From: JAPWJZ01 sp964575605
GTDB lineage: Bacteria > Pseudomonadota > Alphaproteobacteria > Micavibrionales > UBA2020
Reading direction: 5' to 3'
DNA: 31,818 nucleotides
Assembly (NCBI GenBank): GCA_964575605.1
Contig: CAZNRN010000033.1
Span: forward strand, 1-31,818
The notes under the pieces are model-generated. The model saw only the letters and a list, made by a program, of their open reading frames with translations. It searched no databases and was not told the origin of the DNA. A program made the position numbers and the translations under genes. Within the stretch, counting starts at the first letter, position 1. Each line of letters begins with the position of its first letter. This document shows, piece by piece, positions 1 to 7,506 of this stretch.

Positions 1-2
1 CA

Positions 3-317
3 CCTGAGCCGACCCCGACCCCGACACCCGAGCCCACGCCTACCCCCACGCCCGATGACGGTTGCGACCATGACGGGCATGGAAATGATCACGGCAACGG
101 CCACCACAATGGTCATGACGGACACGGGAATGGAAACGGCCATGGTAACGGTTACGGCAACGGTCACGGTCACGGTCATGATGACGATCATGGCTCGAAT
201 GGCCATGGCAATGGTCACTGGAACGGGCACGGAAATGACCATGATGGACATAACATCAAGGTTGTGGTGGTCACGGTCATCAAGACGATAATCAATATCC
301 TGAAGTTCTTCACGTAA
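3..317 (+). CDS. C-terminal end of a His/Gly/Asn-rich protein (5' end outside window)
   Basis: The open frame runs in from the left edge and stops at TAA 315-317, leaving 104 residues with no start codon inside the window. It begins with a Pro-Thr-Glu linker (PTPTPEPTPTP type). A stretch of about 66 residues follows, built from short Gly-Asn-Gly-His and Asp-His units; I count 17 histidines and one cysteine. The last 20 residues are hydrophobic with a few lysines and end in LKFFT. Such His/Asp-rich tracts often bind metal, but the family is not one I recognise. It sits directly upstream of a type I secretion operon, so it could be an exported substrate with a C-terminal signal; this is inference from position only. 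The other frames here have Met/Thr/Val-rich or Arg/Pro-rich composition, typical of shadows. Confidence 0.6.
   Translation, partial: PEPTPTPTPEPTPTPTPDDGCDHDGHGNDHGNGHHNGHDGHGNGNGHGNGYGNGHGHGHDDDHGSNGHGNGHWNGHGNDHDGHNIKVVVVTVIKTIINILKFFT
63..254 (+). repeat. Degenerate short tandem repeats encoding Gly-Asn-Gly-His units
   Basis: Variants of GGNCATGG, GGNCACGG and GGNAACGG recur every 6 to 12 bases. They encode the His/Gly/Asn tract of the left-edge protein. The periodicity keeps the reading frame, which suggests growth by slippage or unequal exchange under coding constraint. Confidence 0.6.
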
Positions 318-446
318 TCTTTTTGACATATTTCGTAGATGGCGGCTTTGCCACAAATTTGCGTGAAGTTTTACCTCCAAGGCATTGAATTCTTGCGTAA
401 GAATTGCAATTAAGGCATTCTTGAAGCGGGTATATAGGGTTCTTTC

Positions 447-463
447 AGGGGGCAGCTGCCATT
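447..463 (+). promoter_or_regulatory. Shine-Dalgarno AGGGGG and putative ATT start for the TolC-family gene
   Basis: AGGGGG at 447-452 lies 8 bases before ATT461. That codon is in frame with ATG500 and no stop intervenes; the nearest upstream stop is TGA 422-424. No ATG, GTG or TTG exists between that stop and ATG500. Starting at 461 adds 13 residues with Arg and Lys, the missing n-region of the signal peptide. AUU starts are rare but known, for example in infC. Confidence 0.45.
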
Positions 464-499
464 CGTCCGTCATTCAAAAATTTTGCGTTCCTGCTGTGC

Positions 500-1783
500 A
501 TGACGACTGCGGTCGTCCTGCCGCAAGCCGTTTTCGCCGCAAGTCTTGCCGACAGCGTGTCGCATGCACTCTCGACACATCCAGCTGTCGTCGCCCGCAC
601 CGCCGCGGCCGAAAGCGAATGGGACAACATGCGCGAGCAAAAATCGGCCTATTGGCCGGTGCTGGGCATCAACAGCCAGTTCGGCCGCACCTACGACAAT
701 AACGACACCACGCGTGCGGCCACGGGCGGTGACGGCGCATCATCGTGGAAGGGGCAAGGCAGCGTTTCAGTCACGCAGCCGATTTTTAACGGCTTCACCA
801 CCAGCAACCGCGTCAAGGCCGCCAAGGAGCGCCACCTTTCCGCCGAATACGATATCAAGGACGCCGCCGACAACGTCGCGCTGCAGGCGGCCCGTGCCCA
901 CCTCAACCTGATGCGCACCCGGGAATTGCTGGATATCGCGACGAGCTACTTGCGCGAGATAGAGGCGCGCAAGGAAAATATCAACCTGATGCTGACCGAA
1001 GGCGCCGCGGAGGAATCCGAACTTCTGCAGGCCGATGAAATCCTGATGGCCGCGCGCACGACTCGTCTCGGCTATGAAGAAGCCTATAGGCAGGCGGAGG
1101 CTGATTACATCCAGGCTGTCGGCGAAAAGCCGGTCGATCGTCTGGACTTTGGCCAGCCCACATGGGACAGGCATATTCCGCAGACCATAGACCAGGCGGC
1201 GCAAATCGCGACTGAAGGCAACCCGCGCATCCAGGCGGCCGAAAAGTTGGTGAGTGCGCTTGGCCGCGAGGCGCAGGCGGAACGGGGTGGTTATTATCCC
1301 CGCCTCGACGCCGAAGTCAGCGCGACGGCTATGGACCAGCACGAAGATTTGGGCGGCGAGCTTGAAAACGTGCAGGGCATGTTGAAAATGTCCTGGAATT
1401 TTTCGACCGGCGGCGGATTGGGCGCGCGCGTCGAAAAGCAGCTTGATGCAAGGCGCGAGGCGCAGGCGCGCCACGACGAGGCAAGGCGCGAAGTCGAGCA
1501 TGGAGTACGCCAGAAATTTACCTCGATGGCGATCGTCGACCAGCAATTCAAGCTGTTGAACGACCGCGAGACTGCCGCCACCAAGCTTCTTGAAAACTAC
1601 AAGGCGCAGTTCGAGGGCGGGAAGCAGACCAACCTGCAGCTGGTTAACGCTACGATGCGCCTTTTCGAGGCCAAGGCCGGCCGTGCGGATGCGTTTTACC
1701 GCCGCCTGTTGTCGCGCTTCGAGCTGCTGGACGCGATGGGCAGCCTGCGCACGGCTTTCGGCCTGACGCCGGACAAGAAATGA
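500..1783 (+). CDS. Type I secretion outer-membrane protein, TolC family
   Basis: This is the outer-membrane channel-tunnel of a type I secretion system. It would link the ABC exporter and HlyD-type adaptor encoded just downstream to the cell surface. From the first ATG it is 427 residues, near the family's usual 430-480. The mature N-terminus (ASLADSVSHAL, then helical Ala/Glu-rich repeats) matches the TolC/TIGR01844 pattern of two helical-hairpin repeats. ATG500 has no Shine-Dalgarno and would leave the signal peptide without a charged n-region. Reading upstream in frame gives IRPSFKNFAFLLC before the Met, completing a textbook signal peptide cleaved after AVFA. The only candidate start there is ATT461, 8 bases after AGGGGG (447-452). 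I give ATG500 as the conservative start. The ABC gene follows after 9 bases, so they are one operon. Confidence 0.88.
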   Translation: MTTAVVLPQAVFAASLADSVSHALSTHPAVVARTAAAESEWDNMREQKSAYWPVLGINSQFGRTYDNNDTTRAATGGDGASSWKGQGSVSVTQPIFNGFTTSNRVKAAKERHLSAEYDIKDAADNVALQAARAHLNLMRTRELLDIATSYLREIEARKENINLMLTEGAAEESELLQADEILMAARTTRLGYEEAYRQAEADYIQAVGEKPVDRLDFGQPTWDRHIPQTIDQAAQIATEGNPRIQAAEKLVSALGREAQAERGGYYPRLDAEVSATAMDQHEDLGGELENVQGMLKMSWNFSTGGGLGARVEKQLDARREAQARHDEARREVEHGVRQKFTSMAIVDQQFKLLNDRETAATKLLENYKAQFEGGKQTNLQLVNATMRLFEAKAGRADAFYRRLLSRFELLDAMGSLRTAFGLTPDKK

Positions 1784-1792
1784 GCGGGCAGC

Positions 1793-3946
1793 ATGGCTGA
1801 GCCGGCGCCCGCAACACAAAATACACCGCCCGCGCTCAATACAGCCCGCCCGCGCGACAGCCTGCTCGAGGCGCTGGTTTACCTGACATCCCACTTCGGC
1901 CATGCGCGCTCGGCGGATGCGCTTGTCGCGGGGCTTCCCGTCGGCGCGCAGGGATTGACTGCAAAGCTGTTTTGCGATGCCGCGCAACGGGCGGGATTGC
2001 GCGCCCGTGTCGTGCGCCGCCGCCCCTCTGACGTGCCTGCCGAAGTTTTTCCTGCTGTCGTGATGCTGAAATCCCGCCGCGCCGCGCTGGTGCTGCGGCA
2101 GGGCGAAAGCGGCTTCCTGCGGGTGCTCGATTTCGACACGGGCGCGGAAAAATCCGTGGCTGCGGGCGAGCTGGAAAAAGAAGCGACGGGGTTCATGATC
2201 TACGTGCGCCCCGCAGCGGGCGGGGAGGACGGACAGCCGCTGTCACATCACTGGTTTTGGGGTTCCATCGTCGACAGCCGCGGCATCTACGCAAGGGTGC
2301 TGGTGGCGGCGCTGCTGATCAACGTTTTTGCGCTGGCCAGCCCTATTTTTATCATGAACTTCTACAACCGTGTGCTGCCCAACAATGCCTTTGAAACCGG
2401 CTGGGTGCTGTTCATCGGCGTGACGTCGGTATTTATTTTCGATTTCGTTATCAAGGCGCTGCGCGGGTATTTCATCGATATCGCAGGACGCCGTGCGGAT
2501 GTTTCCGCAGGGCAGAGGCTGTTTGACCAGGTGCTGGATATGCGCCTGGGCGCACGCGGTGCCTCGGTAGGGTCGTTCGCCAATACGCTGCGTGAATTCG
2601 ATTCCCTGCGCGAATTTTTCAATTCCGCGACGATGACGGCGCTGGTTGATTTCCCTTTCTCACTGCTCTTTATCGCGGTTATTTGGGTGATCGGCGGGCC
2701 CTATGTGGCGCTCTTGCTGCTTGCGCTTTACATCGCCACGGCACTGGTTGGCTGGATATTGCAGTTGCCGGTACACCGTAAAGTCCACCAGGCCATGCGC
2801 ACCGCTGAACAGCGTCATGGGTTACTTGTCGAAACGATTGCCAATATTGAAACTATCCGGGGCGTTGGCGGCGAGGGAAAACTGCGCGCTGCGCACGCAA
2901 ATTACACGGGCAAGGCGGCGGAGGCGGGGCAGGCTTCACGTCTCTATTCCGGCCTCAGCGTGCATTTTTCGGGTTTTGTGCAGCAGATGTCCTCGGCGCT
3001 GATCGTTATCGCCGGCATGTACCTGGTGGCGGACAAGATGATGATGCCTGGCACCTTAATCGCATGCGTGCTGTTGGCGGGCCGTGCCATTACCCCGATG
3101 GGGCAGGTGGCCGGGCTGGTCAACAAATACCATCACATGAAATCGGCATACCGCAACCTGGACCTTATCATGGGCCTGCCGGTCGAGCGTCCACGGGACA
3201 AGAAATTCCTGCACCGGCCTTTGCTGCGCGGCAACTTCACCTTCAAGGACATCGAGTTTTCCTATCCCCGCACGGCGCGCCCGGTGTTGCAGGCGATCAA
3301 TCTCACTGTTGCAGCGGGTGAAAAAATCGCGATTGTCGGCCGTATCGGGTCAGGCAAAAGTACATTGGTTAAACTGCTTGTGAATTTTTACGAACCAACG
3401 CGCGGCACGCTGCTGGTCGATGAAACCGATATGCGGCAGATTGACCCTGCCGACCTGCGCCGCAACGTCGCCTACATGGGACAGGATACGGCGCTGATGA
3501 GCGGCACGTTACGAGATAATATCGTGATGGGACGACCCGCCGCCACGGATGCGGAGGTGCTGGCCATTGCCGAAATGGCAGGCGTCCATGATTTTGCACG
3601 CCGCCACCCGATGGGTTATGACGCGCCCGTGGGCGAGCGCGGCGAGGGGCTTTCCGGCGGCCAGCGCCAAGCCGTCGCGCTGGCGCGTACGCTGATGACC
3701 GGCGCTGCGACGATTATCCTTGACGAGCCCACCAACGCCATGGATTCCGGCACCGAGGAAAAGGTGCTGAAAGGGATCGAATCTTACGTGCAGGATAAAA
3801 CGCTGATTGTCGTGACGCACAAGCCGTCCCTGTTACGCCTCGTCACGCGCCTTGTGGTGGTGGACAACGGGCGCATCGTGGCTGACGGCCCGCGCGACCA
3901 GGTTCTTGCGAACCTCGCCAGCGGCAAGATCATGGTGCAGGGGTAA
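1793..3946 (+). CDS. Type I secretion ABC exporter (permease/ATPase, LapB-like)
   Basis: A 717-residue inner-membrane exporter with fused permease and ATPase, which energises transport of an unfolded substrate through the TolC-type channel. Residues about 20-140 look like a C39-peptidase-like domain, but no catalytic Cys is present near its start. It should therefore bind substrate without cleaving a leader, as in RTX exporters. Membrane segments span about 165-435. The nucleotide-binding domain has Walker A GRIGSGKST (516-524), signature LSGGQ (620-624), Walker B IILDEPT (641-647) and the H-loop His at 676. The layout matches the LapB/TIGR03375 group. It lies 9 bases after the outer-membrane gene and 2 bases before the adaptor gene, so it is translated in the same operon. 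The substrate is not proven; the RTX-like protein at 7.5-10.1 kb is the nearest candidate. Confidence 0.95.
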   Translation: MAEPAPATQNTPPALNTARPRDSLLEALVYLTSHFGHARSADALVAGLPVGAQGLTAKLFCDAAQRAGLRARVVRRRPSDVPAEVFPAVVMLKSRRAALVLRQGESGFLRVLDFDTGAEKSVAAGELEKEATGFMIYVRPAAGGEDGQPLSHHWFWGSIVDSRGIYARVLVAALLINVFALASPIFIMNFYNRVLPNNAFETGWVLFIGVTSVFIFDFVIKALRGYFIDIAGRRADVSAGQRLFDQVLDMRLGARGASVGSFANTLREFDSLREFFNSATMTALVDFPFSLLFIAVIWVIGGPYVALLLLALYIATALVGWILQLPVHRKVHQAMRTAEQRHGLLVETIANIETIRGVGGEGKLRAAHANYTGKAAEAGQASRLYSGLSVHFSGFVQQMSSALIVIAGMYLVADKMMMPGTLIACVLLAGRAITPMGQVAGLVNKYHHMKSAYRNLDLIMGLPVERPRDKKFLHRPLLRGNFTFKDIEFSYPRTARPVLQAINLTVAAGEKIAIVGRIGSGKSTLVKLLVNFYEPTRGTLLVDETDMRQIDPADLRRNVAYMGQDTALMSGTLRDNIVMGRPAATDAEVLAIAEMAGVHDFARRHPMGYDAPVGERGEGLSGGQRQAVALARTLMTGAATIILDEPTNAMDSGTEEKVLKGIESYVQDKTLIVVTHKPSLLRLVTRLVVVDNGRIVADGPRDQVLANLASGKIMVQG

Positions 3947-3948
3947 AC

Positions 3949-5262
3949 ATGGACAGGGAAGATGTTGAATTCATGTCCGAGCTGGAGGCCGCCGCCAACC
4001 TGAAGCCGAGCCGCGCGGCTGGATTTTTCCTTTTCAGCATCTTCGCGCTTTTTGTCTGGCTGACAATATGGGCGGCCGTTTCCGAAGTCGACGAACGCGT
4101 GCGCGGCATCGGGCAGGTCATGCCTTCGTCAGACATACAGGTCGTCCAAAGCCTCGACCCCGGCATCCTAACCGAAATCCTCGCGCAGGAAGGCGACCGT
4201 GTTACGAAGGGGCAGGTGTTGCTGCGCGTAGACGATGTACAGGCCGCCACACAGGGCCGTGGCATTGAAGCACAGATGATGGGGCTAAAGGCGAAGCAGG
4301 CGCGCCTGCGGGCTGAATCGACAGGGCAGCCCTATAAAGCGGATGAAACGATTGCAAAAAAATATCCCGACATCGCAGCGACCGAAGAAAAACTGTATGC
4401 CGCACGGCAGGAAGAGCTGAAAACCGCCCTTGCCATCATCGAGGACGAGGTGCGTGAAGCCGAGGCCAATATTGCCGAGGTGAAAGCCAGCCTCGGAAAA
4501 CTCTCGCAAAGCCGCGGTTCGTTGCAGAAAGAACTGGCGATTACCCGCAGGCTGGTCGAAAAAAAGGCGCAGCCTGAAATCGAGGCGCTCAAGCTGGAGC
4601 GTGAACTGAACGAAGTGAGTGGCAACCTCTCGATCGCCGTGCAATCGCAAAAATCTTTGGAAGCGAAACTGTCGGCCGCGCAGCGCCGCGAGGCGGAAAA
4701 AACGCAAGGCTTGAAATCGCAGGCCTTGGGCGAATTGAACGATGTCGAAGCGCGCATCGCCTCCATCAAGGAAACCCTGACGGCGGCGGAAGACAAGGTA
4801 AAGCGCACCGAGCTGAAGTCCCCGGTGGACGGTATCTTGCACAAATTGCATGTGAAAACAGTCGGTGGCGTTATCCAGCCTGCGCAAAAGCTGGCCGAGG
4901 TCGTGCCACTTCACGATGACTTGGTGATCCGCGCCAAAATCGCGCCTGCAGATGTTGCTTTTTTGAAGCCGGGGCAGCCCGTTCGCGTCTCCATCACCGC
5001 CTACGACCCCCAGATTTACGGTACGCTGCAGGGAAAACTTGAACGTATCGGCGCGGATACCGTCGAAGATGCGAAAGGCGAGGCCTGGTTCGAGATTGAC
5101 GTCAGAACCGCAGAAAGTTACCTGGGTACCAAAGATAGCCCACTGCCCATCGCCCCCGGCATGGTTGCGGAAACCGAGGTGATAACGGCCAAGCGCACTA
5201 TTCTCACCTACCTGATGAAACCCGTTTTACGCGCGCGCGACCGCGCCTTTACGGAGAAATAG
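3949..5262 (+). CDS. Type I secretion membrane-fusion protein (HlyD family)
   Basis: A periplasmic adaptor of 437 residues joining the ABC exporter to the TolC-type channel. A short cytoplasmic N-terminus is followed by one membrane segment at about 23-45 (FFLFSIFALFVWLTIWAAV). Next come the first half of a lipoyl-like barrel (about 60-95, VVQSLDPGILTEILAQEGD), a long Lys/Glu/Ala-rich coiled coil (about 95-285), the second lipoyl half (TELKSPVDGIL) and a C-terminal beta-barrel. This is the TIGR01843/LapC-type arrangement and usual length. The start is 2 bases after the ABC stop, with GCAGGGG just upstream as ribosome site. Its stop codon abuts the ATG of the cyclase gene, so the cyclase belongs to the secretion operon. 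Confidence 0.95.
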   Translation: MDREDVEFMSELEAAANLKPSRAAGFFLFSIFALFVWLTIWAAVSEVDERVRGIGQVMPSSDIQVVQSLDPGILTEILAQEGDRVTKGQVLLRVDDVQAATQGRGIEAQMMGLKAKQARLRAESTGQPYKADETIAKKYPDIAATEEKLYAARQEELKTALAIIEDEVREAEANIAEVKASLGKLSQSRGSLQKELAITRRLVEKKAQPEIEALKLERELNEVSGNLSIAVQSQKSLEAKLSAAQRREAEKTQGLKSQALGELNDVEARIASIKETLTAAEDKVKRTELKSPVDGILHKLHVKTVGGVIQPAQKLAEVVPLHDDLVIRAKIAPADVAFLKPGQPVRVSITAYDPQIYGTLQGKLERIGADTVEDAKGEAWFEIDVRTAESYLGTKDSPLPIAPGMVAETEVITAKRTILTYLMKPVLRARDRAFTEK

Positions 5263-7503
5263 ATGCAGACGCGCATTTTTACCAACCGTTTTTTTCAACT
5301 GCTTGTTCTGGGTATGATGTTGCTGGGCGCGAACATGATCCAGAAATCGGATTCCAAGATACTGGAGCGCGTCCGGGCGATCGGTTTCGATTCCTATAAC
5401 AGGCTTATGCCCCGTGTGGGGACAAGCAATACGGTAATCATCGATATCGACGAAGAGTCACTCAAGCAATACGGCCAGTGGCCCTGGCCGCGCACCGTCG
5501 TAGCCGAGCTGACGACAAAACTCGCGGCGATGGGGGTTAAAACGATATCTTACGATATTTCGTTTGCCGAACGGGACCGTACGTCGCCCCAAGTGATCGC
5601 CGACCGTCTCGACAATATTAAGGGGATGGGGCAAGTGGCGAGGCAGCTGAAACGCCTTCCGGATAATGACGATGTATTCGCAAAAGCGATTGAGGATGCG
5701 GGAAACGTCATAACCGGGTTCGTAGGCGCATCCGCTGATACTGGCAATGCGCCTGAACTGACAGGCAGCGGCATCGGCGGAAACCCTAAGTCATACGCCC
5801 GCGTTTTTCCCGCCTATGATAACTTTGCGGTGTCCCTCAAGAAACTGGTGGAGCCCGCCGCAGGCAACGGTTGTTTCAGCATGGTAACGGATACGGATGG
5901 TCTTGTGCGTCGCGTACCCTTGCTTATAGGTGTATCAAGGGATGGCGAGGTCCGCACCGATATTACCCCTTTTGCCTCTTTGGCTCTGGAAACCATCCGC
6001 GTCGCGAAGGGAGCTTCCGGATTTCGAATCAAAGATGAAGGGCCGCCTTACCACTTCATCACAAGTGTTTCGGTCCTGAATGGGGAGCAGACATTTAACA
6101 TTCCCACCGACAAGAACGGCGGGTTCCTCGTCTACTACGCGGGCCAAAGGCCGGAAATATATGTCCCCGCCTGGCATGTTCTGAAAGACGTCAAGGGTAC
6201 GAAGGAAAAGATTGAAGGAAAAATAGCTTTCCTCGGGACCTCCTCGATCGGGCTGCTGGATCTTCGCTCCACGCCGCTCGATAACCTGCTGCCCGGGGTT
6301 GAAATCCACGCCGAAGTCGTCGACCAGATACTGAACAAGCAATTCCTGGTCCGCGGCGACACATTAAACATAGAGGCTGTCGCGACAGTTCTCGCCGGTT
6401 TGACGATTATATTCCTTGCCCCTTTTGTCAGCCCGTTCACCCTTGCCATTTTCATGATCGGATTGATTTTCGCAGGTGTCGCCGGTGGGGTTTATGCCTT
6501 CCGGCACGGCGAACTGGTAGATGTTATTTATCCGTCAGTTGTTATCATCGCGATTTTTATCGTTTCGTCGATTTTCTCCAACCTGCGCACGGAGCTTGAA
6601 AAGCGCATGATCAGGCAAGCCTTCTCGCATTACCTGTCGCCTGTCCTGATCGCGGAACTGGCGAAAAATCCCGAGAAGCTTCGCTTGGGCGGGGAAGTGC
6701 GCAACCTGTCCGTCATGTTCACCGACATCCGCAACTTCACCACGATTTCCGAGGCGATGGAGCCGGCCGAGCTTATCCGCATGATGAACGACTTCCTTAC
6801 CCCGATGACATCAGCCGTGCTGGATAACCGCGGGACGGTCGATAAGTATATGGGCGATGCGATGATGGCTTTCTGGAACGCGCCGCTGGACGACGAAAAA
6901 CACGCCGAAAACGCCTGCCGCACTGCGCTGCTGATGGTGAAATCGCTGGTGCCTGTGAACGATAACCTCAAGTCGCGGATGGAGGCAGCGGGCAAGCCGT
7001 TCCGCGAACTGAAAGCCGGCATCGGCATCAACTCGGGCCCCGCTTCCGTTGGCAACATGGGATCGAAGCAACGTTTTGCCTATTCGGCGCTGGGCGACAC
7101 TGTCAACCTCGCCAGCCGTATCGAAGGGCAGACCAAGGGCTACGGCATTTCCATTATGATTTCTGATTCAGTGCGCAAAGCCGCGCCGCAATTTGCCGCG
7201 ATCGAGATTGATTTGCTCACCGTCAAGGGGCGCAGGGAGCCCGAGCGTGTACACGCATTGCTGGGTGATGAAATTGAAGCTCAAAATCCGGAATTCCGGG
7301 CGTTCGTTGCCCTGCACGATGAAATGCTTTCAGCCTATCGCGCGCAGGAGTGGGACAAGGCCGCAGAACGCGCTGACGCTTGCGCCACCGAGCGGCCAGA
7401 GCTGTTCATGCTCTACAAGCTTTATAAGGAGCGTATTATAGCCTACCGCGAAAACCCTCCTCCCGCAGACTGGGGCGGGGTCTGGGTCGCCAAAGATAAA
7501 TAA
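5263..7503 (+). CDS. CHASE2-domain transmembrane class III adenylate cyclase
   Basis: A 746-residue sensor enzyme predicted to make cAMP from ATP. There is an N-terminal membrane segment (about 10-26), an extracytoplasmic CHASE2 domain (about 30-360) and three further membrane segments (about 367-440). The cytoplasmic cyclase domain is at about 475-670. Metal-binding aspartates are D488 (MFTDIRNF) and D532 (DKYMGD). K528 is at the purine-specifying position, and N615 and R619 (TVNLASR) are the transition-state pair. The second specificity site appears to be Ser608, as in class IIIb enzymes, which supports adenylate over guanylate cyclase; that assignment is from alignment by eye. The ATG directly follows the adaptor stop codon with no gap, so synthesis should be coupled to the export machinery. 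It converges on the FecR/RTX gene with 3 bases between stops. The signal sensed by CHASE2 is unknown. Confidence 0.93.
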   Translation: MQTRIFTNRFFQLLVLGMMLLGANMIQKSDSKILERVRAIGFDSYNRLMPRVGTSNTVIIDIDEESLKQYGQWPWPRTVVAELTTKLAAMGVKTISYDISFAERDRTSPQVIADRLDNIKGMGQVARQLKRLPDNDDVFAKAIEDAGNVITGFVGASADTGNAPELTGSGIGGNPKSYARVFPAYDNFAVSLKKLVEPAAGNGCFSMVTDTDGLVRRVPLLIGVSRDGEVRTDITPFASLALETIRVAKGASGFRIKDEGPPYHFITSVSVLNGEQTFNIPTDKNGGFLVYYAGQRPEIYVPAWHVLKDVKGTKEKIEGKIAFLGTSSIGLLDLRSTPLDNLLPGVEIHAEVVDQILNKQFLVRGDTLNIEAVATVLAGLTIIFLAPFVSPFTLAIFMIGLIFAGVAGGVYAFRHGELVDVIYPSVVIIAIFIVSSIFSNLRTELEKRMIRQAFSHYLSPVLIAELAKNPEKLRLGGEVRNLSVMFTDIRNFTTISEAMEPAELIRMMNDFLTPMTSAVLDNRGTVDKYMGDAMMAFWNAPLDDEKHAENACRTALLMVKSLVPVNDNLKSRMEAAGKPFRELKAGIGINSGPASVGNMGSKQRFAYSALGDTVNLASRIEGQTKGYGISIMISDSVRKAAPQFAAIEIDLLTVKGRREPERVHALLGDEIEAQNPEFRAFVALHDEMLSAYRAQEWDKAAERADACATERPELFMLYKLYKERIIAYRENPPPADWGGVWVAKDK

Positions 7504-7506
7504 CAA

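Noticed and set aside
55..291. Open frame of Met/Thr/Val composition at the left edge
   Set aside because: It is a shadow of the His/Gly/Asn-rich frame one register away, which stays open to the window edge and has biologically sensible composition.
323..351. TTGACA upstream of the TolC-family gene as a promoter
   Set aside because: The -35 match is perfect, but the sequence 16-18 bases on is CTTTGC or similar, not a -10 box. The operon promoter remains unidentified.
385..702. Overlapping open frame with a TTG start before the TolC-family gene
   Set aside because: Cys/Arg-rich translation without domain features; it overlaps the signal peptide and N-terminus of a clear outer-membrane protein.
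767..1987. 406-codon minus-strand frame opposite the TolC-family gene
   Set aside because: Antisense shadow spanning a gene boundary; no recognisable domain.
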